The notes: generated from the letters alone by a model not told the origin. Positions 8,139 to 20,499 are shown, numbered from the stretch's first letter. The stretch: DNA of 64,000 nt from Moraxellaceae bacterium REDSEA-S32_B1 (GCA_001626925.1 LUOR01000025.1:40651-104650), one strand, 5' to 3'. Program-made: numbers and translations.

Positions 8139-10979
8139 ATGCAAGATGTTGCTGACGCCATGCGTCTAGACACAGAACTTTCCGCTGATAGTGCAGCGTA
8201 TATAGAAGAACTTTATGAAAATTATTTGACGTCACCGGATTTAGTTGGTGAAGATTGGCGTCAATACTTTGATCGATTTCCTAAAGGTGATCAACCACAC
8301 AGTAATGTCCGTGAGCAGTTTTTACTTCTTGCTCGCAACTCTGGGCGTTCACTTCCAATGTCGCAAAGCTCGGTCAGTACCGAGCACGAGCGACGTCAAA
8401 TTGCAGTATTGCAACTGATCGCAGGTTATCGTAACCGTGGTCATCAAAAAGCTCGACTTGATCCACTGGGCATCGCACCTCGTGAAGATGTGCCTGATTT
8501 GGACTTGAGTACACACGGCTTATCTAAATCGGACTTGGATACTGTATTTAATACGGGTAATCTCGCAATCGGCAAGTCTGAAGTCACTTTGGGTGAGATG
8601 ATTGCCGATATGGAGTCGATTTATTGTTCGTCGATTGGTGCAGAATATATGCACATCGTGGATACCGCAGAAAAGCGTTGGATTCAACAGCGTCTTGAAG
8701 GTGCACGTGGCAAGTTCGATTTCGATATCGAACAGAAAAAACATGTTTTAGAGCGTCTAACGGCTGCCGAAGGTCTAGAAAAATTCCTCGGTAACAAATA
8801 TGTCGGTGCAAAACGCTTTGGTGTAGAGGGCGGTGAGTCTTTTATTCCAATGGTCAATGAGCTCATTCAACGTGCTGGTGCAGTGGGTTGTAAAGAAGTC
8901 GTGATCGGTATGCCACACCGTGGTCGCTTGAACTTGCTCGTGAATATCATGGGTAAAAATCCTGCGGATTTGTTTAGCGAATTCGAAGGGAAAATGGCGA
9001 ACTCGTCAGGCTCTGGTGATGTGAAGTATCACCAAGGGTTCTCTTCGAATGTCATGACACCAGGCGGTGAAGTGCATTTGGCATTGGCATTTAATCCATC
9101 ACACTTAGAGATTGTTGGACCAGTGGTTGAAGGTTCGGTACGTGCTCGCCAAGTACGCCGTAAAGATATTGGTGGTGATGATGTATTGCCATTGATCGTG
9201 CACGGTGATGCAGCGTTCGCAGGTCAGGGCGTGAACATGGAAACCTTCCAAATGTCACAGACTCGTGGCTATACGGTTGGTGGTACAGTCCATATCATCG
9301 TCAATAACCAAGTTGGTTTTACCACATCTGATCCACGTGACTCACGTTCTACAGAATATTGTACCGATGTTGCGAAGATGATTCAGGCGCCGATTTTCCA
9401 TGTCAATGGCGACGATCCTGAAGCGGTGATCTTTGCCACTCAGCTTGCGCATGACTTCCGTCATACTTTCCGTAAAGACGTGGTCATTGATCTATTCTGT
9501 TATCGTCGTCGTGGTCATAATGAAGCGGATGAACCTGCGGCAACACAGCCGATCATGTATCAGAAAATTGCTAAGCAACCGACGACACGTACGCTATATG
9601 CCGACAAGTTAATTAATGAAGGCATCATAGATCGCTCAGAAGCCGATTCGATGATTGAGAGTTATCGGTCTGATCTCGAAGCGGGCAATCATGTTGCCAA
9701 TGCGTTGGTACGTGAACCGAATACCAAGATGTTCGTGGATTGGAAGCCATATCTCGGTCATGAATATACCGATGTTTGGGATACGACGATTAGTATTGAT
9801 CGTTTGAAAGAACTTGGTACGGTTATGAACACCTTGCCTGAAGGCTTTAAGCTGCAACGCCAAGTGCAAAAAGTCATTGACGACCGTATGCAAATGCAGA
9901 CGGGTAATATGCCACTCAACTGGGGTGCGGCGGAAACTCTAGCCTACGCCTCATTACTTGATGAAGGTTATTTGGTACGTATTACAGGTGAAGACGTTGG
10001 TCGTGGTACATTCTCACATCGTCATGCAAAACTGCACAATCAAGCAGATGGATCAGTCTACATTCCACTGTGCCATATCAAAGAAAATCAACCACGTGTT
10101 GCGGTCTATGATTCATTGCTTTCGGAAGAAGCGGTGCTTGCATTTGAATATGGCTATGCAACGACTTTGCCAAAAAGCTTAATCATTTGGGAAGCGCAGT
10201 TTGGTGATTTTGTGAACTGTGCGCAAGTGGTGATTGACCAGTTTATCGCTTCGGGTGAAACCAAATGGGAGCGTGTCTGTGGTTTGACCATGTTGCTGCC
10301 ACACGGCTATGAGGGTCAAGGCCCTGAGCATTCATCTGCACGTCTTGAGCGTTTCTTACAGCTCTGTGCGGAAGACAATATGCAAGTGATGACACCGACT
10401 ACACCAGCGCAGATTTTCCATGCGTTACGTCGTCAGGCGATCCGTCCGATTCGTAAACCAATGATCGTGATGTCACCAAAATCATTGCTTCGTCATAAAC
10501 TCGCTACTTCGACTTTGGATGAGCTTGCAACAGGCACATTCCAAACCGTGATTGACGAGATTGATGAGATCAATAAAGCTGACGTGACTCGTCTAGTGAT
10601 CTGTGGTGGTAAAGTTTATTACGACATTCTCGAAAAGCGTCGTGAGCTCGGTCTAAACCATATTGCGATCGTGCGTATCGAACAGCTTTATCCATATCCA
10701 AAAGACATTATTAACGAGCTTCTTGAAAGCTATCCAAATCTCAAAGATGTAGTTTGGGCGCAAGAAGAACCGAAAAACCAAGGTGCTTGGTTATTCGTTG
10801 CACCTCGTTTGTACGAAGAAATTTTACCTACGGGTAGACCAATTAAAATTCACTATGCAGGACGTGAAGCATCTGCTGCCCCTGCGTGTGGCTCACCTTA
10901 CTTGCATGCAAAACAACAGTCTGGGCTTGTACTCGACGCATTAGCTGTCCAAGCTGAAGAAACAGGAGATAATCAATAA
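8139..10979 (+). CDS. sucA: 2-oxoglutarate dehydrogenase E1 component
   Basis: The thiamine-diphosphate-dependent decarboxylase of the 2-oxoglutarate dehydrogenase complex in the TCA cycle. From this start it is 946 residues, close to E. coli (933). The N-terminal segment [20 protein letters not shown] is typical of SucA. The body shows [22 protein letters not shown], and the thiamine region with [16 protein letters not shown] prefer the ATG at 8139 ([10 protein letters not shown]) over the ATG at 8127, because the only Shine-Dalgarno-like bases (agga, 8122-8125) end one base before 8127. Its stop overlaps the sucB ATG by one base, indicating translational coupling. Confidence 0.97.
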   Translation: MQDVADAMRLDTELSADSAAYIEELYENYLTSPDLVGEDWRQYFDRFPKGDQPHSNVREQFLLLARNSGRSLPMSQSSVSTEHERRQIAVLQLIAGYRNRGHQKARLDPLGIAPREDVPDLDLSTHGLSKSDLDTVFNTGNLAIGKSEVTLGEMIADMESIYCSSIGAEYMHIVDTAEKRWIQQRLEGARGKFDFDIEQKKHVLERLTAAEGLEKFLGNKYVGAKRFGVEGGESFIPMVNELIQRAGAVGCKEVVIGMPHRGRLNLLVNIMGKNPADLFSEFEGKMANSSGSGDVKYHQGFSSNVMTPGGEVHLALAFNPSHLEIVGPVVEGSVRARQVRRKDIGGDDVLPLIVHGDAAFAGQGVNMETFQMSQTRGYTVGGTVHIIVNNQVGFTTSDPRDSRSTEYCTDVAKMIQAPIFHVNGDDPEAVIFATQLAHDFRHTFRKDVVIDLFCYRRRGHNEADEPAATQPIMYQKIAKQPTTRTLYADKLINEGIIDRSEADSMIESYRSDLEAGNHVANALVREPNTKMFVDWKPYLGHEYTDVWDTTISIDRLKELGTVMNTLPEGFKLQRQVQKVIDDRMQMQTGNMPLNWGAAETLAYASLLDEGYLVRITGEDVGRGTFSHRHAKLHNQADGSVYIPLCHIKENQPRVAVYDSLLSEEAVLAFEYGYATTLPKSLIIWEAQFGDFVNCAQVVIDQFIASGETKWERVCGLTMLLPHGYEGQGPEHSSARLERFLQLCAEDNMQVMTPTTPAQIFHALRRQAIRPIRKPMIVMSPKSLLRHKLATSTLDELATGTFQTVIDEIDEINKADVTRLVICGGKVYYDILEKRRELGLNHIAIVRIEQLYPYPKDIINELLESYPNLKDVVWAQEEPKNQGAWLFVAPRLYEEILPTGRPIKIHYAGREASAAPACGSPYLHAKQQSGLVLDALAVQAEETGDNQ

Positions 10980-12211
10980 TGGCAACTGAAATTAAAGCAC
11001 CCGTATTCCCAGAATCGGTCGCAGACGGCACGATTGCCACTTGGCACAAGCAAGCAGGTGAAGCTGTTGCACGTGATGAGGTCATCTGCGATATAGAAAC
11101 CGATAAGGTTGTACTTGAAGTGGTTGCTCCTGCCGATGGTGTGATTAGCAAGATTATCAAGGATGAAGGTGAAACTGTACTTTCTGCTGAAGTGATTGCA
11201 GAGTTTGATGCAGGTGCAGCTGGTGAGTCTGCCAGCAAATCTTCTGATAATAGTTCAGAAGAGAAAGTCGAAGAATCTGTTGAGAAAACCGAAGCTGGTG
11301 CAGCATCTGTTGTCGAAAAATCTTCTAACGCATCACAATCCCAAGAGACAGTTAAAGATCAAGCACCATCAGTGCGTAAAGCTTTGACAGAAAAAGGCGT
11401 CGACGCCAAAGACGTTGAAGGTACAGGTCGTGGCGGTCGCATTACCAAAGAAGATGTGGCAAATCATCAAACTAAGCCAGCCGTTACACCACTAAGTCAA
11501 TCTGTCGGTGAACGTGTTGAAAAACGTGTACCAATGACTCGTCTGCGTAAGCGTGTTGCAGAGCGTCTACTTGATGCAACGCAATCAACTGCAATGTTGA
11601 CCACGTTTAACGAAGTGAACATGAAGCCAATCATGGAGTTGCGTAAGCAATTTAAAGATCGTTTTGAAAAACGTCACGGTGCTCGTCTTGGCTTTATGTC
11701 ATTCTTTATCAAAGCAGCAACAGAAGCGTTGAAACGCTATCCTGCGGTGAATGCATCGATTGATGGTGACGATATTGTCTATCACGGTTTCTATGATGTG
11801 GGTGTTGCGGTATCTTCTGATCGTGGTCTAGTTGTTCCTGTACTTCGTAATACCGATCAAATGAGTTATGCAGAAATCGAAGGTGGTATTGGCGACTATG
11901 CAGCGAAAGCGCGTGAAGGCAAATTGAGCCTAGAAGAAATGACTGGCGGTACATTCACCATTACTAATGGCGGTACTTTCGGTTCATTACTGTCTACGCC
12001 GATCTTGAATCCACCTCAAACAGCGATTCTTGGTATGCACAAAATCCAAGATCGTCCAATGGCTGTCAATGGACAAGTTGAAATTTTACCTATGATGTAT
12101 TTGGCATTGTCTTATGACCATCGTCTGATTGATGGTAAAGAGGCTGTTGGCTTCCTCGTGACGATTAAAGAGCTATTAGAAGAGCCTGCTTCTCTATTAC
12201 TCGATTTGTAA
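10979..12211 (+). CDS. sucB: Dihydrolipoyl succinyltransferase E2 component
   Basis: The core acyltransferase of the 2-oxoglutarate dehydrogenase complex, 410 residues. The order is a lipoyl domain with Lys43 in ETDKVV, an acidic/Ala-Ser linker (about 80-125), the E1/E3-binding domain (about 130-163, ending [11 protein letters not shown]), and the catalytic domain with the active-site His381 and Asp385 in [11 protein letters not shown] ribosome site, aggag, lies in the end of sucA. A 109-base spacer separates it from lpdA. Confidence 0.97.
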   Translation: MATEIKAPVFPESVADGTIATWHKQAGEAVARDEVICDIETDKVVLEVVAPADGVISKIIKDEGETVLSAEVIAEFDAGAAGESASKSSDNSSEEKVEESVEKTEAGAASVVEKSSNASQSQETVKDQAPSVRKALTEKGVDAKDVEGTGRGGRITKEDVANHQTKPAVTPLSQSVGERVEKRVPMTRLRKRVAERLLDATQSTAMLTTFNEVNMKPIMELRKQFKDRFEKRHGARLGFMSFFIKAATEALKRYPAVNASIDGDDIVYHGFYDVGVAVSSDRGLVVPVLRNTDQMSYAEIEGGIGDYAAKAREGKLSLEEMTGGTFTITNGGTFGSLLSTPILNPPQTAILGMHKIQDRPMAVNGQVEILPMMYLALSYDHRLIDGKEAVGFLVTIKELLEEPASLLLDL

Positions 12212-12230
12212 TAGCGGACAGCATCTTTAA

Positions 12231-13757
<1,527 letters not shown>

Positions 13758-13850
13758 GCATTAAGTAATGAGGAAGGTCGTCATTGTGCAGTTACTAATG
13801 GTCTGTGGTTTGGCTATTGCGCTGCGCAGTGATTCTCAAAAACCAGTGTC

Positions 13851-13878
13851 TGCCGAAAAGTTATAAGTCATTTCGGCA
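13851..13878 (+). promoter_or_regulatory. Stem-loop before sucC
   Basis: The eight bases tgccgaaa (13851-13858) pair perfectly with tttcggca (13871-13878) around a 12-base loop, in the 146-base gap between lpdA and sucC. There is no T tract. It may be an RNA processing or leader element. No coding frame is seen in the gap. Confidence 0.4.
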
Positions 13879-13903
13879 CTTGAAACACGATTAAGGTAAA
13901 ACA

Positions 13904-15070
13904 ATGAATCTACATGAGTATCAAGCAAAAGCGTTGTTAAAAAAATACGGTTTCCCTGTACAAGAGGGTGTATTGGCAACAACGCCAGAAGAAGCAGCAA
14001 ACGCTTTTGAGCAAATTGGTGGAAAATTTGCAGTCATCAAAGCCCAAGTCCATGCAGGTGGTCGTGGTAAAGCAGGTGGCGTAAAAGTTGTTAAATCTAA
14101 GGAAGAAGCTGCCCAAGTTGCACAAGACTTAATCGGAACACGTTTGGTCACATATCAAACTGATGCAGATGGTCAGCCTGTGAATAGCGTATTGGTTTGC
14201 CAAGATGTTTATCCAGTTGAGCGTGAACTGTATTTTGGTGCAGTCGTCGACCGTTCTAGCCGTCGTATCACGTTCATGGCATCTACTGAAGGTGGTGTAG
14301 AAATTGAGAAAGTGGCAGAAGAAACACCTGAAAAAATTCTCAAAGTTGAAGTTGATCCTTTAGTTGGTTTACAACCATTCCAAGCTCGTCAAGTTGCATT
14401 TGATTTGGGTTTAAAAGACAAGCAAATCGGTCAATTTGTAAAAATCATGACAGGTGCTTATCAAGCTTTCTTAGAAAATGATTTTGCACTCTTTGAAATC
14501 AATCCATTGTCAGTGCGTGAAAATGGCGACATCTTGGCAGTCGATGCAAAAGTTGGTATCGACTCAAACGCATTGTACCGTTTGCCAGAAGTTGCAGCAT
14601 CACGTGACAAATCCCAAGAGAATGAGCGTGAGCTGAAAGCCTCTGAATTTGAACTCAACTATGTTGCGCTTGAAGGTAACATTGGCTGTATGGTCAATGG
14701 TGCTGGTCTTGCAATGGCAACCATGGACATCATCAAATTGTACGGTGGTCAACCTGCAAACTTCCTTGATGTTGGCGGAGGCGCAACCAAAGAGCGTGTG
14801 ATTGAAGCGTTCAAATTGATCTTGGCAGATACCTCTGTACAAGGTGTATTGATCAATATCTTCGGTGGTATTGTGCGTTGTGACATGATTGCTGAAGCGA
14901 TTATTGCAGCGGTTCAAGAAGTCAATGTAACTGTACCTGTAGTTGTTCGTCTTGAAGGGAACAACGCAGAACTCGGTGCAAAAATTCTTGACGAATCTGG
15001 TTTAAAACTAACTTCTGCAAATGGCTTGGCTGATGCTGCAGAAAAAATCGTTGCTGCAGTAAAAGGCTAA
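13904..15070 (+). CDS. sucC: Succinyl-CoA synthetase beta subunit (ADP-forming)
   Basis: Makes succinate and ATP or GTP from succinyl-CoA in the TCA cycle as a complex with SucD. At 388 residues it equals the E. coli subunit length. The opening [16 protein letters not shown] and the ATP-grasp segment [16 protein letters not shown] are diagnostic, as are [18 protein letters not shown] and [10 protein letters not shown]. It lies 13 bases upstream of sucD and is preceded by a stem-loop within the gap after lpdA. Confidence 0.97.
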   Translation: MNLHEYQAKALLKKYGFPVQEGVLATTPEEAANAFEQIGGKFAVIKAQVHAGGRGKAGGVKVVKSKEEAAQVAQDLIGTRLVTYQTDADGQPVNSVLVCQDVYPVERELYFGAVVDRSSRRITFMASTEGGVEIEKVAEETPEKILKVEVDPLVGLQPFQARQVAFDLGLKDKQIGQFVKIMTGAYQAFLENDFALFEINPLSVRENGDILAVDAKVGIDSNALYRLPEVAASRDKSQENERELKASEFELNYVALEGNIGCMVNGAGLAMATMDIIKLYGGQPANFLDVGGGATKERVIEAFKLILADTSVQGVLINIFGGIVRCDMIAEAIIAAVQEVNVTVPVVVRLEGNNAELGAKILDESGLKLTSANGLADAAEKIVAAVKG

Positions 15071-15083
15071 GGGAGTATCAATC

Positions 15084-15974
15084 ATGAGCGTATTAATTAA
15101 TAAAGACACCAAAGTATTGGTACAAGGTTTTACGGGTAAAAACGGTACTTTCCATTCTGCACAAGCACTTGAGTATGGTACAAAAGTCGTTGGTGGTGTA
15201 ACGCCTGGTAAAGGTGGTTCTACCCACTTAGACTTGCCTGTATTTAACACCATGAAAGATGCAGTGGCTGAGACAGGCGCTGATGCTTCTGTAATCTATG
15301 TACCTGCACCATTTGTACTCGATTCAATCGTTGAAGCGGTTGATTCTGGTGTGGAGTTGATCGTGGTGATCACTGAAGGCGTACCGACCATCGATATGCT
15401 TAAAGCAAAGCGTTACCTTGAAACCAATGGTAATGGTACACGCCTAGTTGGTCCAAACTGCCCAGGCGTAATCACTCCAGGTGAATGTAAGATTGGTATT
15501 ATGCCAGGTCACATCCATCAGCCAGGTCGTATCGGTATCATTTCACGTTCTGGTACATTGACTTATGAAGCGGTTGCACAAACCACTAAACTTGGTCTAG
15601 GTCAATCGACTTGTATCGGTATCGGTGGTGACCCAATCCCAGGTATGAACCAAATTGATGCTTTGACATTGTTCCAAGAAGATCCTGATACAGATGCAAT
15701 CATCATGATCGGTGAGATCGGTGGTTCTGCGGAAGAAGAAGCAGCTGAATTCATCCAATCAAATGTGACGAAACCAGTTGTGGGCTATATTGCTGGTGTG
15801 ACTGCGCCGAAAGGTAAGCGTATGGGGCACGCAGGTGCGATCATCTCTGGTGGTAAAGGTACTGCGGAAGAGAAGTTTGCTGCATTTGAAAAAGCTGGTA
15901 TGGCGTATACACGTAGTCCTGCAGAGCTTGGTTCAACCATGTTGGAAGTTCTGAAATCTAAAGGTATGGCTTAA
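15084..15974 (+). CDS. sucD: Succinyl-CoA synthetase alpha subunit
   Basis: The CoA-binding, phosphohistidine-bearing partner of SucC; 296 residues. The CoA-binding Rossmann segment [11 protein letters not shown] is near the N-terminus, followed by [12 protein letters not shown]. The phosphorylated histidine is His249 in [13 protein letters not shown] gggag (15071-15075) precedes the ATG. It is the last gene of the suc block, followed by a palindromic repeat and then a terminator. Confidence 0.97.
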   Translation: MSVLINKDTKVLVQGFTGKNGTFHSAQALEYGTKVVGGVTPGKGGSTHLDLPVFNTMKDAVAETGADASVIYVPAPFVLDSIVEAVDSGVELIVVITEGVPTIDMLKAKRYLETNGNGTRLVGPNCPGVITPGECKIGIMPGHIHQPGRIGIISRSGTLTYEAVAQTTKLGLGQSTCIGIGGDPIPGMNQIDALTLFQEDPDTDAIIMIGEIGGSAEEEAAEFIQSNVTKPVVGYIAGVTAPKGKRMGHAGAIISGGKGTAEEKFAAFEKAGMAYTRSPAELGSTMLEVLKSKGMA

Positions 15975-15975
15975 G

Positions 15976-16082
15976 TTTTGTCAGAAATATTTTTATCCAC
16001 TACGTCATTAACCTCATTTGCAGTACGTCGAGTACAGCATCATTAGGTTGCCTTGTAGTAGACTTAAACTATATAGACAAAA
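15976..16082. repeat. Palindromic intergenic repeat, copy A
   Basis: The 59-base core (16000-16058) begins ctacgtcattaacctc and ends ggttgccttgtag. It aligns with three other copies in the window, all with 59-base cores. It lies immediately after the sucD stop. The outer arms ttttgtc (15976-15982) and gacaaaa (16076-16082) are symmetric about the same centre, 16029. The middle of each arm pairs less well here than in the other copies. It reads in the same orientation as copies B and D. Confidence 0.8.
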
Positions 16083-16112
16083 TTAAAAGTTATAACTTTC
16101 TTAAAGTTTCTC

Positions 16113-16140
16113 AAAAGCATCTCTTCGGAGGTGCTTTTTT
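16113..16140 (+). terminator. Intrinsic terminator of the suc operon
   Basis: An 11-pair stem aaaagcatctc/gaggtgctttt (one wobble pair) with a stable ttcg loop (16124-16127), followed by T residues to 16140. It sits 139 bases after sucD, beyond palindromic repeat copy A. Confidence 0.85.
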
Positions 16141-16410
16141 ATGGCTTAGATTAGCATTTGAAGTGCAACACTATGTTGTTGCCATAATACCTGATTCGGA
16201 CTTTTAAAACCGATGATTTTATTTTAAGCTGGAACAATAACGTGCGAATTTGAAAGCATATGTGCAAAAAAGTGCATGATTGACCCCATCTGATAATTTT
16301 ATGTCCTCTATAACACTCCTCAATCATGATTGAATTTCCTAAAATAAATTGAACAATCGGAAATATTGACATCAATTTTCAAATTTTATGGATGTCGTGG
16401 AGATGAAAAA

Positions 16411-17292
16411 ATGAATGCAAAAGTACAAATCTCTAATCGCCCAGGTGCGTCATTCCCAGTTCGTCGTATGAACTTCAACTTTGACGACGTACCAGAATAT
16501 TGGATGAATGAGTCTGCGGGTTTGACGCACTTCATGACTGCGTTATCTGCATTATTTCCTGCGGGCGAGCAACTGTTCATCGACAGTGTTCGTGCAGTCC
16601 GCTATCACCCAGCTATTAAAGATAATAAAGAATTGCAAAAAGAAATCAGTGCATTTATCGGTCAAGAGGCAATGCACACCCATGAGCATGTTGGCTTTAA
16701 CGCATCTGCGCAAAAGTTTGGTCATGATGTGGCAATACTTGAGAAAAATACCGATAGTGTGATTCAGTTTGGTCGTAAGCTTTTTGCCAAAGCCATGAAA
16801 CCTTTTGGTTATACCCAAGAGATGATTGATCTCACCGCAACGACTGCGCTTGAGCATTTCACCGCAACGATTGCGTCAGAGCTATTGACCAATCCACACA
16901 TTCAAGAGCTGATGAAAGATGACACCATGCGCTATATGTGGCTATGGCATGCCGTAGAAGAAAATGAGCATAAAGCGGTGGCTTATGATGTGTATCAAGG
17001 TATCTTCGGTACAGGGATTAAGTCATATGGCTTACGCTCAGTTGCCTTAGTAATTGCGATGAGCATGATTTTAGTCACTCAAGCACAGTTTACTTTGCGC
17101 CTACTTAAAGCAGATAAGAAACTGAATCTCAAAGAATTAACAATGATCTATAAATTTGCCTATAGCCCATCAAAAGGCATCATCACAGGTTTAGCAGGTG
17201 AGATGTTGGCATACTTCCGCCCACGCTTCCACCCGAATGATTTGGATACGGTAGCTTTGTTGGATAAATGGAAATCAAAGCTAGGTCTTTAA
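16411..17292 (+). CDS. Putative metal-dependent hydrolase (PF10118 type)
   Basis: Resembles the COG3687/PF10118 family of predicted metal-dependent hydrolases, whose substrate is not established. The ATG at 16411 (MNAKVQISNRPG) has ggag at 16399-16402, eight bases upstream. This is better than the upstream in-frame ATG at 16366, which lacks a ribosome site. It gives 293 residues. Potential metal ligands appear in clusters: FIGQEAMHTHEHVGFN, LEHFTATIASELL and WHAVEENEHKAVAYD, an arrangement like ferritin-fold diiron proteins. A hydrophobic helix occurs near 210-230. Single gene with its own terminator. Confidence 0.75.
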   Translation: MNAKVQISNRPGASFPVRRMNFNFDDVPEYWMNESAGLTHFMTALSALFPAGEQLFIDSVRAVRYHPAIKDNKELQKEISAFIGQEAMHTHEHVGFNASAQKFGHDVAILEKNTDSVIQFGRKLFAKAMKPFGYTQEMIDLTATTALEHFTATIASELLTNPHIQELMKDDTMRYMWLWHAVEENEHKAVAYDVYQGIFGTGIKSYGLRSVALVIAMSMILVTQAQFTLRLLKADKKLNLKELTMIYKFAYSPSKGIITGLAGEMLAYFRPRFHPNDLDTVALLDKWKSKLGL

Positions 17293-17355
17293 TGGTCTGA
17301 CGTTTGCTATAGCTATAAAAATAACGATTTTAAGCATTGACGGTTTTTCATCACG

Positions 17356-17387
17356 TCGTGCCTGCAAACACAGGCACGATTTTTTTT
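17356..17387 (+). terminator. Intrinsic terminator
   Basis: The nine-pair stem tcgtgcctg/caggcacga (17356-17364 with 17371-17379) runs into eight T residues. It ends the PF10118 gene transcript. Confidence 0.88.
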
Positions 17388-17644
17388 ATTTAATTTTACA
17401 AAAAAAAATAAATTGGGCGATGCTGATTTTTCAGCTCAGCTAATAATTATTGAGAACAGTTTATAAAAATTATGACCAAAAATTCAACAACTTGAGTGGT
17501 TCAATGGTTTTTGATAATTTCAAGATGAATTGTAAATGCGTTTGTTTCTCATTATTAATTATTTAAAATCAAATACTTATGATGATGTTAGGCTTGATTT
17601 AAATTTATAATCATTCATAATAGAGAAAAGTTTGGAGGTGAGTT
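17388..17644. other. Promoter region of bfr
   Basis: An AT-rich, gene-free stretch. A tataat hexamer (17606-17611) is a candidate -10 for bfr, with no good -35. The neighbouring taatcattcataat segment is loosely like a Fur box, but I would not call one. A strong ggagg (17634-17638) precedes the bfr ATG. Confidence 0.4.
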
Positions 17645-18109
17645 ATGCAAGGTAATCCTGAAGTCATTGACTATTTAAATATGCTGATTGGCGGTGAGCT
17701 TGCTGCTCGTGATCAATATTTGATCCATTCTCGGATGTATGAAGATTGGGGCTTGAGCAAAATCTTTGAGCGTATCAATCACGAGATGGAAGAAGAAGCG
17801 ACTCACGCTGATGCGATTATTCGCCGTGTATTGTTCCTCGAAGGCACGCCTAATATGGATCGTCATGACATCAATGTTGGTGATGATGTGGTGAGCTGTC
17901 TGAAAGCTGATCTTGCACTCGAATATGAAGTACGTGAGAAATTGGCCAAAGGCGTAAAGCTTTGCGAAGAAAAAGGCGATTTCGTGACACGTGATATGCT
18001 TCGTCAGCAGATGTCTGATACTGAAGAAGATCATACTTATTGGTTAGAGAAGCAATTGAGATTGATTGAGAAAATTGGTTTGCAGAATTATATTCAATCG
18101 CAAATGTGA
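17645..18109 (+). CDS. bfr: Bacterioferritin-family iron storage protein lacking the haem methionine
   Basis: A 154-residue ferritin-fold protein that oxidises and stores iron in a 24-subunit shell. The opening [12 protein letters not shown] and LEGTPNM segments are bacterioferritin-like. The ferroxidase ligands are all present: Glu18, Glu51, His54, Glu93 and Glu127/His130. Position 52, where E. coli Bfr has the haem-ligating Met in EMKHAD, is Ala (EEATHAD). This subunit therefore probably cannot bind haem as in canonical Bfr. Such subunits are known in organisms with two Bfr-type genes. A terminator follows directly. Confidence 0.92.
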   Translation: MQGNPEVIDYLNMLIGGELAARDQYLIHSRMYEDWGLSKIFERINHEMEEEATHADAIIRRVLFLEGTPNMDRHDINVGDDVVSCLKADLALEYEVREKLAKGVKLCEEKGDFVTRDMLRQQMSDTEEDHTYWLEKQLRLIEKIGLQNYIQSQM

Positions 18110-18138
18110 TTTTTAATTGTAGAAATCATTCGATTTAA

Positions 18139-18166
18139 AAAAGCCAGCGTGATGCTGGCTTTTCTT
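18139..18166. terminator. Terminator between convergent genes
   Basis: The ten-pair stem aaaagccagc/gctggctttt (18139-18148 with 18154-18163) has a five-base loop. Flanking A and T runs let it work for bfr (+) and for the convergent membrane-protein gene (-). Confidence 0.82.
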
Positions 18167-18180
18167 TTAGCTTTAAAATT

Positions 18181-18690
18181 CTATTTAGGCTCTGTTAACA
18201 TCGGATCAAGATCACAACTTTGCATGAGATTTTCAATGATTTTATCAGTTTGCTTTTTTGAATAAAGAGAAAGGCTAATTTTCTCTAATGTTTTAGGCAT
18301 GGTCGATTGATTGGAATAAGTAAAGCAAACTTCTGATTTATATCGCCAAAATTTTTGAAAATCTTGCTTTGATAATTTACGCCACCATTCATACTTTCTA
18401 AATTTTTGAAATTCAATTTCAAGTATGGGTGGCTTCAGAAATTTACTGATTTCACCCATATATTTAGTTAGAAATTTGCGTGTGATAATGCGTTGATTGT
18501 TAATCGTGATATGCTCAAATGCACGTAGCAAACCGAGAAAAGCACTGAATCCAAATATCAAATAATGCTTTGTTTGAGCTGAGTCATTTAAAAAAGTCAT
18601 TATGCCTAAGACGACAGCCAATACGATCAGGCTGTAGGAATTAAACGGTGTTGTTTTATAAAGAATATGTTCATTAGCTTGTAAGTGCAT
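18181..18690 (-). CDS. Small membrane protein of unknown function
   Basis: I do not recognise a named family. The 169-residue protein has two hydrophobic helices at about 20-34 and 43-56, then a long cytoplasmic-looking, basic and aromatic C-terminal part. The helix pair followed by INNQRIITRKFL resembles the layout of bacterial PH-like or YcxB-like proteins, but this is weak. It starts three bases before the end of the upstream peroxiredoxin gene's spacing and is probably cotranscribed with it. Confidence 0.65.
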   Translation of the reverse strand: MHLQANEHILYKTTPFNSYSLIVLAVVLGIMTFLNDSAQTKHYLIFGFSAFLGLLRAFEHITINNQRIITRKFLTKYMGEISKFLKPPILEIEFQKFRKYEWWRKLSKQDFQKFWRYKSEVCFTYSNQSTMPKTLEKISLSLYSKKQTDKIIENLMQSCDLDPMLTEPK

Positions 18691-18693
18691 GGT

Positions 18694-19260
18694 TTATTTT
18701 TTCTTCTGAAATATTAAAATGTCATTTAAAACTTGCTTGGCATGGGTTTGCGAGTTGACGCTACTATAGTGGTAAACAATCGTGCCTTGCGGATCAATCA
18801 AGAAACTTTCACGCTTTGCCACTTTGGTGATACCAAAATTTCGAACAATACCAAACTGCTCAGCGAGCTGATGTTGATGATCGGCTAAGATCGGGAAGGG
18901 TAATCCAAGTTTTTCAGAAAAAGCCTGATGAGATTTCACATCATCAAGACTGACACCCATGACTACAGCATTGGCTTTTAGAAATTGTGGGTAGAGATTT
19001 TTAAATTGTTTGGCTTCTTCTGTACATCCTGGTGTGTTGTCTTTTGGATAGAAATACAGCACTGTCCATTTACCACGAGTGTCTTTGCTTTGATGCCATT
19101 TGCCATTTTGATCTTGGAGTTTATAAGTCGGTGCAACTTGACCAACCCATTGCTTTTGTTCGTTCTGTGATGAATTGATGAGTGACGTTTTTGCAAAAGT
19201 AGTCGCACTAGACAGAGTGCAACTGAGTACGATCAGCGGAATATATTTTGAGATGTTCAT
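18694..19260 (-). CDS. Exported BCP-type peroxiredoxin
   Basis: A thiol peroxidase of the AhpC/TSA superfamily, BCP-like, 188 residues. The peroxidatic Cys79 lies in DNTPGCTEEA, with the expected preceding Thr and Pro. An N-terminal signal peptide (about 1-23, ending TTFA) points to the periplasm, unlike the cytoplasmic E. coli Bcp of ~156 residues. A second resolving Cys in the +5 position is missing, so it may be a one-Cys enzyme. It lies three bases upstream of the small membrane-protein gene on the minus strand, suggesting one transcript. Confidence 0.85.
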   Translation of the reverse strand: MNISKYIPLIVLSCTLSSATTFAKTSLINSSQNEQKQWVGQVAPTYKLQDQNGKWHQSKDTRGKWTVLYFYPKDNTPGCTEEAKQFKNLYPQFLKANAVVMGVSLDDVKSHQAFSEKLGLPFPILADHQHQLAEQFGIVRNFGITKVAKRESFLIDPQGTIVYHYSSVNSQTHAKQVLNDILIFQKKK

Positions 19261-19317
19261 TTTATTCTACAAATAGGATCAGTCGTTCTATGATAACTGG
19301 GTTTAAGTGTCTAATGT

Positions 19318-19348
19318 AAAAAATCCATGCACAGAGACATGGACTTTT
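19318..19348 (-). terminator. Terminator of recA
   Basis: On the minus strand, gtccatg and catggat form a stem (plus-strand tccatg 19324-19329, catgga 19338-19343) that runs into T residues given by the A run 19318-19323. It lies 33 bases past the recA stop. Confidence 0.7.
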
Positions 19349-19380
19349 ATGTTTAAATTTTAGATGGGGCAGTAAAAGAA

Positions 19381-20430
19381 TTATTGCTCAAGATCAAAAG
19401 CAGTTTCTGCTTCACTTTCAGCTTCTGGTGCTACAGCAGGGACTTTTGCCAACATACGCTCACGAATAAGACCTTCGATTTGCTCAGCGACTTGTGGATT
19501 TTCCTCAAGATAGCGGATGGTATTGTTTTTACCTTGTCCGATCTTATCCCCTTGGTACGAGTACCATGCACCTGCTTTTTGCACGATGTCTTGTGCCACA
19601 GCAAGGTCGATCACTTCACCGAGCATATTGGTGCCTTTGCCGTATAGAATTTGGAAAAGCGCTTCTTTAAATGGCGGCGCCATTTTATTCTTCACAACTT
19701 TAACTTTGGTTTCGTTACCAACGACTTCGTCACCTTCTTTGACTGCACCGATACGACGAATATCCAAACGCACAGATGCGTAGAATTTCAACGCATTACC
19801 ACCAGTTGTAGTTTCAGGGCTACCGAACATCACACCAATCTTCATACGGATTTGGTTAATGAAGATCACCATACAGTTTGAGCGTTTGGCGTTACCTGTG
19901 ATTTTACGCAGAGCTTGGCTCATCAAACGAGCTTGCAAGCCCATGTGTGAATCGCCCATTTCGCCTTCGATTTCGGCTTTTGGTGTCAGTGCTGCAACGG
20001 AGTCGATAACGATCAAATCAATCGCACCAGAGCGCACCAGCATATCGGCGATTTCAAGCGCTTGTTCGCCATTGTCAGGCTGTGAAACCAAGAGGTTATC
20101 AATATCTACGCCAAGTTTTTTTGCATATTCAGGGTCGAGCGCATGTTCTGCATCGACGAATGCACACGTACCACCAGCTTTTTGACATTCTGCGATCGCT
20201 TGCAAAGTCATTGTGGTTTTACCTGAAGATTCAGGGCCATAAATCTCAATAATACGACCTTTCGGCAGACCACCAATGCCCAAAGCAATATCTAGGGTGA
20301 GCGAGCCAGTTGATACCGCTTCGACCGCTTGTACTGTGTTATCACCCAAACGCATCACGGTATTTTTACCAAATTGCTTTTCAATTTGGCTTAGCGCTGC
20401 GCCTAATGCTTTTGATTTATTCTCATCCAT
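19381..20430 (-). CDS. recA: Recombinase RecA
   Basis: The strand-exchange ATPase of homologous recombination and the DNA damage response, 349 residues. The Walker A motif GPESSGKTT, the MAW segment, and [10 protein letters not shown] (Walker B) are intact. Loop segments [20 protein letters not shown] and the acidic C-terminus [12 protein letters not shown] are typical. The ATG at 20430 has gagg seven bases upstream. Acinetobacter lacks a classical LexA. The upstream region holds hairpins and a direct repeat, listed separately, that could bear on its control. Confidence 0.98.
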   Translation of the reverse strand: MDENKSKALGAALSQIEKQFGKNTVMRLGDNTVQAVEAVSTGSLTLDIALGIGGLPKGRIIEIYGPESSGKTTMTLQAIAECQKAGGTCAFVDAEHALDPEYAKKLGVDIDNLLVSQPDNGEQALEIADMLVRSGAIDLIVIDSVAALTPKAEIEGEMGDSHMGLQARLMSQALRKITGNAKRSNCMVIFINQIRMKIGVMFGSPETTTGGNALKFYASVRLDIRRIGAVKEGDEVVGNETKVKVVKNKMAPPFKEALFQILYGKGTNMLGEVIDLAVAQDIVQKAGAWYSYQGDKIGQGKNNTIRYLEENPQVAEQIEGLIRERMLAKVPAVAPEAESEAETAFDLEQ

Positions 20431-20499
20431 CTCATAACCTCAATATTGTGAATTTTAACTTTTTAACCAAAGTGGATGCCTAGTCTGCGTCGCAAGATC

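Noticed and set aside
10843..11238. 131-codon minus-strand frame over the sucA/sucB junction
   Set aside because: Antisense to strongly conserved coding sequence; Ser/Ala-rich composition is a codon-usage shadow of sucB.
16151..16375. 74-codon minus-strand frame after the suc terminator
   Set aside because: No ribosome site, composition rich in Ile, Cys and basic residues as in random AT-rich DNA.
17602..17622. Possible Fur box upstream of bfr
   Set aside because: The similarity to the 19-base consensus is too weak to separate from general AT richness.
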